Origin: Thermoprotei archaeon | GTDB lineage: Archaea > Thermoproteota > Nitrososphaeria > Geothermarchaeales > JDFR-13 | Direction of reading: 5' to 3' | Length of the DNA: 5,634 nt | Assembly: GCA_015661745.1 (NCBI GenBank) | Contig: DQVL01000112.1 | Span: 1-5,634 of the forward strand | Shown: positions 1 through 5,413 of the stretch, piece by piece | Numbering within the stretch: position 1 is the stretch's first letter | How the letters are laid out: each line of letters opens with the position of its first letter | Translations under genes and position numbers: made by a program | The notes under the pieces: model-generated | Told to the model about the DNA's origin: nothing | The model's input: the letters and a program-made list of their open reading frames with translations, nothing else | Databases searched by the model: none

Positions 1-75
1 GACAAAGCAATTAAAAAGCTAAGAAAGGAGGGAAAGGTGATATCTCCAAAAAGATGTTATTACTCACTTCCCTAA
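1..75 (+). CDS. C-terminal fragment of a probable winged-helix protein
   Basis: The first 24 codons of the window form an open frame ending at TAA 73-75; the gene begins outside the window. The translated tail is rich in Lys and Arg and has the pattern of a recognition helix followed by a two-stranded wing: AIKKLRKEGKV, then ISPKRCYYSLP at the very end. This pattern closes many archaeal winged-helix DNA-binding domains, both in small transcription regulators and at the C-terminus of larger proteins such as the MCM helicase. I cannot tell which it is from 24 residues. The frame is supported by its amino acid pattern and by a T-tract just after the stop. The fold assignment is inference from a short motif. 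Confidence 0.55.
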   Translation, partial: DKAIKKLRKEGKVISPKRCYYSLP

Positions 76-282
76 TCCTCAATTTTTATAACATTTAATG
101 TAAATACCATTTCATATATTCATGGTAGTTATCTACTTATGAATTAAGAAATCAGGTGTAGAAACTAAATATAGTTATGTACTGTTACTGCGATATTTAT
201 TAAGAAATCCTACGAATATATTCATGTATCGCTAGACAAGTTAATGATTATACATGGATTTTTAAGTATATAAGGTGTCTAC
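76..282. other. AT-rich spacer with paired 11-base repeats
   Basis: This 207-base stretch has no convincing open frame. Two 11-mers each occur twice as direct repeats: ATATATTCATG at 114-124 and 216-226, and ATTAAGAAATC at 143-153 and 199-209, in the order A-B-B-A. The spacer should also hold the promoter of the oxidoreductase gene at 283. TATA-like candidates are GATTATAC (246-253) and TTTTTAAG (258-265), but neither has ideal spacing to the start codon, so I do not call one. Confidence 0.4.
82..90 (+). terminator. T-tract after the winged-helix gene
   Basis: A run of five T (83-87) lies eight bases after the stop at 73-75. Archaeal RNA polymerase commonly terminates at such T-tracts without a hairpin, and no stem precedes it here. 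This is a plausible but weak terminator call. Confidence 0.35.
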
Positions 283-1332
283 ATGAAAAAATTCGATGTA
301 GCGGTATTGGGTGCGGGTATAGCGGGTCTAACCACTGTTTACTTCTCTATTAATGAAGGTTTTAAGACTGTATTGATTGATCCTAATATTCCAGGGAGAG
401 AAGGATCATATAATTCAGTCGGGATATTAACTAGACAGTTATATACTAAAAGGGAGATTCTCCTTGCTATAGAATCAATATCGATACTTAATGAGATAAT
501 ACCAGATATAGATACAATTACATATGACAGGAGATTCATTACTATTGAAGACGAAAAGACTGCCTTTCAAGACTATAGATTTTATAGGAAGATATTTACG
601 GATGTGGATATATACTATTATGGCGAATTACCTAGTGATTTATCCAGTATAAACCTGCATGTAAATGAGGCTATACTTATATCGTATAAAGATTTAATGG
701 TAAATACCAGAGAGGTTCTAAGGAAGATATATGAATCTATAGTAGGGAATGAGAATCTTATAGAGTATAGAGTGAAGGCTGAAAAAATATCAGAGTATGA
801 TGGCGAGGGATATACGATATATCTTGAGAACGGAGAGACAATAAGAAGTAGCAACGTTGTTTTAGCTTTGGGGGCTTGGAACAAATATTTCATCGAAAAA
901 AACAAGATATACCTCCCTATCTCAACATATGCTTGTATAGCTGTAAGACTAGAAATTAATGGTTCAATACCTATAAGTGGCTCGGATGAAGTGAATTATC
1001 TATATTGGATGATTGAAGGTAAAAGTCGACTGGTTGCCGGCGAATATCACCAATCTACTCCAATTACAAGACCAGATAAAACCGATGATATAAAACTTGA
1101 AAATAGAGAGAAGAGTGTTATAAAAAGTTTGATGGATAGATTCAAAAATATTAAAGAGTTAAGACTGAAGGAATATATTGTTGGGCCATGTAGCTTCCCA
1201 ATAGGTAAACGACCTCTTTATAAAGAATTGATGAAGAGTCTATTTTTAATTGATGGGTTAAGTGGATATGGATTTACATTGGCCCCTGCTTTAGCCAAAG
1301 AAGCTATAGACTCAATAACATCAAAGACATAA
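283..1332 (+). CDS. FAD-dependent oxidoreductase, DAO family
   Basis: This is a 349-residue flavoprotein of the D-amino acid oxidase/glycine oxidase/sarcosine oxidase fold, a typical length for the family. The Rossmann FAD motif GAGIAG is at residues 10-15, and the following strand ends at Asp33, placed to bind the FAD ribose. The motif VLALGAW at 193-199 is the second dinucleotide-contacting strand of the family. The C-terminal segment 322-343, with GLSGYGFTLAPALAKEAI, is the usual closing FAD-binding stretch. Family members oxidise amines, amino acids or 2-hydroxy acids; the substrate cannot be read from the sequence. No signal peptide or membrane segment is visible, so it is probably cytosolic. 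The ATG at 283 is preceded by AAGGTG (272-277), a fair ribosome binding site, and the FAD motif sits at the expected distance from this start. Its neighbours do not suggest a pathway. The family call is firm and the substrate unknown. Confidence 0.87.
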   Translation: MKKFDVAVLGAGIAGLTTVYFSINEGFKTVLIDPNIPGREGSYNSVGILTRQLYTKREILLAIESISILNEIIPDIDTITYDRRFITIEDEKTAFQDYRFYRKIFTDVDIYYYGELPSDLSSINLHVNEAILISYKDLMVNTREVLRKIYESIVGNENLIEYRVKAEKISEYDGEGYTIYLENGETIRSSNVVLALGAWNKYFIEKNKIYLPISTYACIAVRLEINGSIPISGSDEVNYLYWMIEGKSRLVAGEYHQSTPITRPDKTDDIKLENREKSVIKSLMDRFKNIKELRLKEYIVGPCSFPIGKRPLYKELMKSLFLIDGLSGYGFTLAPALAKEAIDSITSKT

Positions 1333-1452
1333 TTTCTATAAGGATAACTAGATATTAATCTCATATTTAGAGGGGCAATACCGTAGTCATTAAAAGGTTA
1401 ACAATAAATGTGGTATAATTAAAATTGAATGAGAAATACACATTTATTTATG

Positions 1453-1468
1453 TCAAAAACTTTTAAAC
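1453..1468 (+). promoter_or_regulatory. BRE/TATA promoter of tRNA-Glu
   Basis: TTTTAAAC (1461-1468), preceded by the purine-rich TCAAAAAC (1453-1460), looks like an archaeal TATA box with a BRE. Its centre is about 29 bases before the mature tRNA 5' end at 1494, which puts transcription start within a few bases of the tRNA. Confidence 0.6.
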
Positions 1469-1493
1469 ATTCCACAGGTAAATTAATTTAAAT

Positions 1494-1583
1494 GCCCCGG
1501 TGGTGTAGCCAGGTCAAGCATACCGGCCTTTCGAGAAAAACAAGGATAGCCGGTGAACCCGGGTTCAAATCCCGGCCGGGGCA
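1494..1583 (+). tRNA. tRNA-Glu(UUC) with a 14-base intron
   Basis: The gene folds as a full cloverleaf. The acceptor stem is GCCCCGG (1494-1500) with CCGGGGC (1576-1582) and discriminator A1583. The T arm is CCGGG-TTCAAAT-CCCGG (1559-1575). The anticodon stem is CCGGC (1523-1527) with GCCGG (1549-1553). The anticodon loop reads CTTTCG followed by A1548 once the intron is removed, giving anticodon UUC (1530-1532), which reads Glu codons. The mature tRNA is 76 nt and CCA is not encoded. The intron at 1534-1547 lies in the canonical 37/38 position. Loop bases 1528-1531 pair with 1542-1545 as a four-pair helix flanked by three-base bulges 1532-1534 and 1546-1548, the bulge-helix-bulge recognised by the archaeal splicing endonuclease. 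Confidence 0.95.
1534..1547 (+). other. tRNA-Glu intron, bulge-helix-bulge type
   Basis: This is a 14-base intron between tRNA positions 37 and 38. Predicted cuts are after G1533 and after T1547, each between the second and third base of a three-base bulge. The central helix is C1528-G1545, T1529-G1544 (a wobble pair), T1530-A1543 and T1531-A1542. The inner side closes with at most one pair, G1535-C1541, over five A residues, so it is close to the smallest intron that can still present both bulges. Confidence 0.8.
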
Positions 1584-1816
1584 CTATACCAACATAATTG
1601 TCTCTCTCAAAAAGTATTTATCTTGACATGTAACGATATATTCAATACGTCTAGCAGATTCCTCTTACCAACAATTATATCTCCATATAGCTGGATCTTT
1701 AATCCTATCCTAATACTACCCTCTAGTTATAACTATACCAATATTCCAAAATGAAATCTAAAAAATAGGTGTCTATTGATATGGATATTGAATCAAATTG
1801 AATGTTAATAGGTAAA
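1584..1816. other. Convergent intergenic region, possible gene remnant
   Basis: These 233 bases separate the 3' end of tRNA-Glu (+) from the 3' end of the kinase-like/NDT-like gene (-). The + strand is full of stops. A pyrimidine run (TGTCTCTCTC, 1599-1608) after the tRNA may help termination. On the minus strand there is an open frame of 39 codons (1726 down to the TGA at 1607-1609) with no ATG or GTG start, and another open frame just upstream ends where this one begins. I see no structured RNA here. I do not call a gene. Confidence 0.4.
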
Positions 1817-2944
1817 CTATAATTCGAAATCTTCGACTATCCTCCTAATTAAGTCATCAATATCGTTTGATATATAATTTGAATAATTTCTAAAGAAGGG
1901 GCTTATATCGGGTTCTGTAAAGTAGGTATATACTTTCTTTAGATGAGTGAATCCATAGTTCATCTCGCTTAGTACACCAGCAGATAATTTACTCGTTGGA
2001 TAAAATACTATAACCATATCACTTTGATCTATAAACCTATAGTCTCTATATACCGTTGAATCAATGATATAGTCCTTAGCCTCCTTAATCTCGTCAACAG
2101 GAAGTGCAACATCAAACTCTTCTATATAAACTTCATCATCATTGCAATTCTCTATAGAATCGAGAAGAATATGATCCTCAACCATAATAGGGTCAAACAC
2201 TACAATATTGTTTTCTCTCAACCTCCTTAGAAAATCGTTTTTCATTCGATCAAATTCCTTCCTATCTTCTACATGGGTCATTGGATAACTGAGATATGCT
2301 CTACGCTTTCTCGGCCTTTCACCCTCCATTAATGGAAGCTCTATATCATATAAAATATCATATAATATGGATGGGTCGGGATCTTTAAAACCAATATTTG
2401 AGAAAGGTATAATATAGAAGTGTTTATCTAGCATATCTGCAACCATCTTTGTAATGAAAACCTCTTCATCCTGCCATATTAAAAGCTCCTTAATAGTTAA
2501 TTTACCCATCCAAGGATGTAACTCTGGATCTTTATCAATTCTTCTCCTTATATTACCTACAGAATCAATGACTGTGACTAAAACATCAGGAGCAACCTTA
2601 GTTAGATAGTAATAGTCAAAGGCGGGCATCAAAACCTTTTTCCATCTAAAGCTCATATGGAGGCTAATATATAGATCCTCCCTTGAATCATCATTTCTAA
2701 ATTTATCAATTTTATGGACAATACCCTCAAAGACTGTAGCCCTTAAAAATCGTAGTGCAGTCTCATCGAGATCTAAAATTTTATCACTCGGTATCTTAAC
2801 CCTAAGGCTACTAGCCTTTACAAACATTTCGGGGCCAACGTCAATGAGATCTACATTACGTCCTCTACCTAATGCATATTCTTTTGTTGCAGATAGATAT
2901 TTAGCTCTCCCAGAGCCTGTAATTCCGGTGCCTAAAACTATCAT
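1817..2944 (-). CDS. Kinase-like P-loop domain fused to a nucleoside 2-deoxyribosyltransferase-like domain
   Basis: This is a 375-residue protein with two apparent domains. Residues 1 to about 205 resemble a nucleotide or adenylate kinase-like P-loop domain: strand MIVLG, then GTGITGSGRA (5-14), the acid-ended strand VDLID (31-35), HMSFR (96-100), the hydrophobic strand DVLVTVID (120-127), an acidic WQDEE helix (157-161), and HFYIIPFSN (175-183). The P-loop is altered: Arg13 and Ala14 stand where the Walker A Lys and Ser/Thr are expected. Residues about 214-345 match the nucleoside 2-deoxyribosyltransferase fold: YLSYPMTHV (217-225), VVFDPIMVEDH (248-258), DQSDMVIVFYP (306-316), then SAGVLSEMNYGF (321-332), where Glu327 is placed like the catalytic Glu of that family. 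The likely role is binding or cleaving a nucleotide at its glycosidic bond; the substrate is unknown. No membrane segment is seen, so it is probably cytosolic. The ATG at 2944 starts four residues before the P-loop. It follows the VTT gene by 36 bases but appears to have its own promoter. Confidence 0.72.
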   Translation of the reverse strand: MIVLGTGITGSGRAKYLSATKEYALGRGRNVDLIDVGPEMFVKASSLRVKIPSDKILDLDETALRFLRATVFEGIVHKIDKFRNDDSREDLYISLHMSFRWKKVLMPAFDYYYLTKVAPDVLVTVIDSVGNIRRRIDKDPELHPWMGKLTIKELLIWQDEEVFITKMVADMLDKHFYIIPFSNIGFKDPDPSILYDILYDIELPLMEGERPRKRRAYLSYPMTHVEDRKEFDRMKNDFLRRLRENNIVVFDPIMVEDHILLDSIENCNDDEVYIEEFDVALPVDEIKEAKDYIIDSTVYRDYRFIDQSDMVIVFYPTSKLSAGVLSEMNYGFTHLKKVYTYFTEPDISPFFRNYSNYISNDIDDLIRRIVEDFEL

Positions 2945-2970
2945 TGCAAAATAAAATTTTAGGGTTAGAA

Positions 2971-2983
2971 ATTTAAAATACTA
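2971..2983 (-). promoter_or_regulatory. TATA-like promoter of the kinase-like/NDT-like gene
   Basis: On the minus strand TTTTAAAT (2978-2971) is centred about 30 bases before the ATG at 2944, predicting a transcript with a leader of only about four bases. It abuts the stop codon of the upstream VTT gene, so this gene may be transcribed both from here and by read-through. Confidence 0.5.
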
Positions 2984-3616
2984 CTTAATATATTTCTCCC
3001 AATCAATTCGTAGAATAATATATGCCATGACAAATGCAAGAATAATGATGACTATTGAAGCCAAAGGGCTAGATTCTTCACCAAGATAATTTAGGACAAT
3101 ATCGTAAGAATAATATCCAGCATATGCAACAAAAGCAGCTAAAACTGTCTTACCTAGGAAGGCAGCCAGAAAAATCTGTTTAATATCCATTTTCAAAATA
3201 CCTAGAGTGGGATATATAAGGTCATCGGGTAAGGGTGTAGCTGCAAAGATAAATACAACATAAAATACTCCATACGACTCTATTAAGCGACGTAGTTTAT
3301 CGGCTCTATTCATAATCTTCTCTGGAATTACTCTTCTACCTCCTGCACCCACGAAATATAGCCATAGCTCACCGAGGGCAGCACCCAATCCAGATGCTAG
3401 ACCGATGAATGCAGGGTTGAACTGCTGTGTAGAACCTGCAATGTATATCGCAAAAAGATATGGAACTGGAAGTACAATAGTTAATGTAGCTATAAACGAT
3501 ACTATAAAAAAACCTAGATATCCATATGAAGCTATTATCTGATTAAATATCTCTTTAAAATCAACAGTAGCATTTAAATTTTCATGGATATAGAGAATTA
3601 GAAGGATATAATCCAT
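2981..3616 (-). CDS. VTT/DedA (SNARE-associated Golgi) family membrane protein
   Basis: This is a 211-residue integral membrane protein. It has a hydrophobic segment near 32-62 (counting from the ATG) containing the re-entrant-loop-like LPVPYLF, then LASGLGAALGELWLYFVGAGG (about 73-93), whose GE and following Gly-rich turn are family hallmarks. Next comes FAATPLPDDLIYPTLGI (124-140), the second signature, then LGKTVLAAFVAYAGY and a final membrane helix near 187-202. DedA/VTT proteins are membrane proteins linked to lipid flipping or proton-dependent transport in bacteria and eukaryotes; the archaeal substrate is not known. ATG 3616 is chosen over TTG 3622, which would add two residues and overlap the upstream TGA, because ATG is the stronger start and GGTG lies about ten bases before it. 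With the coiled-coil gene ending at 3619, the two are almost certainly co-transcribed and translationally coupled. Confidence 0.85.
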   Translation of the reverse strand: MDYILLILYIHENLNATVDFKEIFNQIIASYGYLGFFIVSFIATLTIVLPVPYLFAIYIAGSTQQFNPAFIGLASGLGAALGELWLYFVGAGGRRVIPEKIMNRADKLRRLIESYGVFYVVFIFAATPLPDDLIYPTLGILKMDIKQIFLAAFLGKTVLAAFVAYAGYYSYDIVLNYLGEESSPLASIVIIILAFVMAYIILRIDWEKYIK

Positions 3617-3618
3617 TG

Positions 3619-4161
3619 TCAATCCACACCATATTCCTCGATAATCTTACTTACCTCTCTCAATATTTCATCCAATACATCCTCATCACTCTTCCTACGT
3701 TTCTCCTCCTTAACATCCTCTTTCTTGACCTTCTTTTCCTCCTTAGGAGGCTTAAGTTTTCTCTCTAACTCTGATATTCTATTCTCAAGCTCAACTCTTC
3801 TTTTCTCATATTCCCTAACCAGTTTCTCATACTCTTCTCTTAATGATTCAAGTTCTGCATATTCCCTTAGAGAGGCAAGTTTAGATTCAATCTCATCTAA
3901 TTCTGATTCAAATCTTTCTAAAAGAGAGGTCTTAAGCGATTCATCCAGTTTACCCTCTTCATATTGCTTATATATATTTAAAATAGCCGTTTTAATAATC
4001 TCCCTCCTCAGCTCCAACTCCTTTACTTGAGATTTATAAGATGTACCTGTGGATATAATTGAATATTTAGAATTATTATATGATAACAATCTATAACTTG
4101 AATATAACATAGCTACTGATGAAACTAATATAGCTGCTGGAACAATATATTCAACAACCAT
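3619..4161 (-). CDS. Membrane-anchored coiled-coil protein, function unknown
   Basis: I do not recognise a family for this 180-residue protein. Residues about 5-26 are one hydrophobic helix with no preceding charges beyond Glu4, a probable N-terminal signal anchor. A Ser/Tyr-rich linker follows to about 45. Residues about 46-136 are strongly helical and rich in Glu, Lys, Arg and Leu in heptad-like spacing, a long coiled coil with a break near 68-72 (YEEGK). Residues 137-159 are a Lys/Glu run without helix-core residues, probably disordered. Residues 160-177 form a short amphipathic helix (DVLDEILREVSKII) that could be a peptide-type binding motif. The long soluble part probably faces the cytoplasm, but orientation is inferred. 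The ATG at 4161 gives the complete membrane helix. The gene ends two bases before the VTT ATG, so the two products may work together. A TATA-like TTATATTC lies about 29 bases upstream. Confidence 0.75.
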   Translation of the reverse strand: MVVEYIVPAAILVSSVAMLYSSYRLLSYNNSKYSIISTGTSYKSQVKELELRREIIKTAILNIYKQYEEGKLDESLKTSLLERFESELDEIESKLASLREYAELESLREEYEKLVREYEKRRVELENRISELERKLKPPKEEKKVKKEDVKEEKRRKSDEDVLDEILREVSKIIEEYGVD

Positions 4162-4186
4162 AGTTAACCAATCTTAAGATAGACAT

Positions 4187-4201
4187 GAATATAATATTAA
4201 C
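4187..4201 (-). promoter_or_regulatory. Possible TATA box of the coiled-coil/VTT pair
   Basis: On the minus strand TTATATTC (4194-4187) is centred about 29 bases before ATG 4161, which would give a nearly leaderless transcript. The 41 bases between the RNase P gene and the coiled-coil gene are otherwise AT-rich. Read-through from the RNase P gene is an equally possible source of transcript. Confidence 0.35.
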
Positions 4202-4202
4202 T

Positions 4203-4502
4203 TTATGTTTTGTAGCCCATCCTATATATGGCTCCACAACTGAGACATTTAACCGCAATATGTTTATAGGGTCTACTTCTAACCCTATAAACAGCATCAA
4301 CACCCGGAAGTATTATCTTCTTACATTTTTTGCAATAAAAAATTTTTAGGTAACGTGGAATCCTTGTCCTGGTCTTCATAGAGATTTTTCTAATTAATAT
4401 GAGATAACGTATTCTATATTCTCTAGGTATATCGGAATATAATAAATGAGTCAATTCTCTATATAGCCTGAAAGCCTCCTTTCTAGCTCTACCAGACACC
4501 AT
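4203..4502 (-). CDS. rnp4: RNase P protein component 4 (Rpp21/Rpr2)
   Basis: This 99-residue protein is the zinc-ribbon subunit of archaeal RNase P, the ribonucleoprotein that removes 5' leaders from pre-tRNA. In archaea it pairs with Rpp29 on the specificity side of the RNA. An N-terminal helical region (1-46) leads into the family motif TRIPRYLKIFYCKKC. Four cysteines, Cys57, Cys60, Cys86 and Cys89 in two CxxC pairs, form the zinc site. LPGVDAVYRVRSR (65-77) and the closing CG-x3-R (89-94) complete the pattern. Basic residues throughout the ribbon fit RNA binding. Its length is near the low end for the family because the N-terminal helices are short. The start at 4502 is supported by a TATA-like box centred 26-27 bases upstream, implying a leaderless mRNA. 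It is divergent from Nep1 and close to a tRNA gene that is itself a substrate of RNase P. Confidence 0.93.
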   Translation of the reverse strand: MVSGRARKEAFRLYRELTHLLYSDIPREYRIRYLILIRKISMKTRTRIPRYLKIFYCKKCKKIILPGVDAVYRVRSRPYKHIAVKCLSCGAIYRMGYKT

Positions 4503-4524
4503 TCTACCAATGGTAATATGGGAG

Positions 4525-4541
4525 CTATAAAATAATTAAAT
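4525..4541. promoter_or_regulatory. Shared divergent promoter of the RNase P subunit and Nep1 genes
   Basis: The starts of the two divergent genes are only 69 bases apart. On the minus strand TTTTATAG (4532-4525) is centred 26-27 bases before the RNase P start, the expected spacing for a leaderless archaeal mRNA. On the plus strand AATTAAAT (4534-4541) is a weaker TATA candidate that would place Nep1 transcription start about nine bases before its ATG. The two boxes lie almost side by side, so initiation complexes would probably compete. Confidence 0.5.
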
Positions 4542-4571
4542 TACTATGTATTTGGAATACTCATAGATATA

Positions 4572-5255
4572 ATGAGTAAAATAAGGGTTATAATTGCAGA
4601 TGCACAGCTAGAGATAATTCCTAAAAAGCTTTGGAAGGAGAATGCGATAGTTAGAGACTCGAATAGGAGGAGGAGACATCCAAGCAAAATCTTATTATAC
4701 ACACCTATACATTACACTGCTATGTTAAAACATGGAATAGATATAGAAAAACATGGTAGACCCGATATCACTCAGGATATATTAAAAACGATCACAAACC
4801 ACCCAATAAGTAGGGAAAAAGATATTGAGATTTATATCTATACTAACAAGGGTGAATTGATATGGGTTAATAGCAAAACAAGGATACCCCATAATTATTA
4901 CCAGTTCGAAGGTCTTATTGTTCAACTCCTTAATAAAGGTAAAGTTCCACCCGACTCCGGTACATTAATGAGGATTAGCAATGAGGAAATATCTAAGTTA
5001 CTGGTAGATAATGCATATCTACTACATGAAGAAGGAGAAGATATAGATAAAGTTAAAATACCGGTAAATGGAGACATTACATTCGTGGTCGGAGGATTTC
5101 AAAAAGGTGATTACAGTGAAGAGTTCCTTAAAATCAAAAGAAGAATAAGTATTTATAAAGAAGCTTTATACGCCGGTACAGCAACCTGCATACTACTAAC
5201 AAAGTTATGGATAATGATGAAACAAAACACACCCGAAAATCATTATCAGCTATAA
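4572..5255 (+). CDS. nep1: rRNA pseudouridine N1-methyltransferase Nep1 (EMG1 family)
   Basis: Nep1 is a SPOUT-fold, SAM-dependent enzyme that methylates N1 of a pseudouridine in a small-subunit rRNA loop and assists ribosome assembly; it acts as a dimer. The 227-residue length is typical. Motifs in order are IIADAQLEIIP (7-17), GRPDITQDILKTI (62-74), IEIYIYTNKGELIWVN (85-100), TRIPHNYYQFEGLIVQLL (103-120), VVGGFQKGDY (172-181, a glycine-rich SAM-binding loop) and ISIYKEALYAGTATCILL (192-209, the knot region). Two differences from the family pattern stand out: His107 and Gln111 replace the arginines usually seen in RIPRxxxRF, and LLYTPIH (41-47) lacks the acidic residues common before the His. 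An Arg-rich stretch RRRR (32-35) could compensate in RNA binding. The ATG at 4572 is the natural start. It diverges from the RNase P gene and its stop is 13 bases from tRNA-Gly on the other strand. Confidence 0.93.
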   Translation: MSKIRVIIADAQLEIIPKKLWKENAIVRDSNRRRRHPSKILLYTPIHYTAMLKHGIDIEKHGRPDITQDILKTITNHPISREKDIEIYIYTNKGELIWVNSKTRIPHNYYQFEGLIVQLLNKGKVPPDSGTLMRISNEEISKLLVDNAYLLHEEGEDIDKVKIPVNGDITFVVGGFQKGDYSEEFLKIKRRISIYKEALYAGTATCILLTKLWIMMKQNTPENHYQL

Positions 5256-5268
5256 AAACTACGTTATA

Positions 5269-5342
5269 TGCGGCCGCCGGGATTCGAACCCGGGACCTCC
5301 GGCTTGGAAGGCCGGCATCCTACCAGGCTAGACTACGGCCGC
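5269..5342 (-). tRNA. tRNA-Gly(UCC)
   Basis: On the minus strand the acceptor stem GCGGCCG starts at 5342 and pairs with CGGCCGC ending at 5270, with discriminator A at 5269. The T arm is CCGGG-TTCGAAT-CCCGG, the anticodon stem is CCGGC/GCCGG, and the loop CTTCCAA gives anticodon UCC (complement of 5306-5308), which reads GGA and related Gly codons. The molecule is 74 nt, has no intron and no encoded CCA. It converges with Nep1, whose stop is 13 bases away, leaving almost no room for separate terminators. Confidence 0.96.
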
Positions 5343-5380
5343 TTATAATATTGAAACCATCTTTACAATTGAAAAGGATG

Positions 5381-5401
5381 GTTAAAAAGATTTATAAAAA
5401 A
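5381..5401 (-). promoter_or_regulatory. tRNA-Gly promoter overlapping a T-tract terminator
   Basis: On the minus strand this AT block contains T6 (5401-5396), the palindromic TTTATAAA (5398-5391) and TTTTTAAC (5388-5381). Either TATA-like box could start the tRNA-Gly transcript, giving a 5' leader of about 16 or 26 bases for RNase P to remove. The T runs lie just after the stop of the upstream TusA-like gene and could also terminate it, so one short element may serve both genes. Confidence 0.45.
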
Positions 5402-5413
5402 TTTTGGGATTCG

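Noticed and set aside
339..539. A 66-codon minus-strand open frame
   Set aside because: It is an antisense shadow of the N-terminal part of the FAD oxidoreductase.
618..905. A 95-codon minus-strand open frame
   Set aside because: It lies wholly inside the FAD oxidoreductase, whose motifs prove the other strand; it has no recognisable features.
1494..1583. tRNA-Glu as an integration site for a mobile element
   Set aside because: No second copy of the tRNA 3' end is in the window, and no integrase or foreign gene lies next to it.
3725..4030. A 101-codon + strand open frame, very rich in Ser
   Set aside because: It is the antisense shadow of the Glu/Lys-rich coiled coil; the Ser and Leu runs mirror GAG/GAA/AAG codons.
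5214..5250. ATGATGA near the Nep1 3' end, like a C box of a C/D guide RNA
   Set aside because: No CTGA D box follows at a proper distance and there is no D'/C' pair; the match lies in coding sequence.
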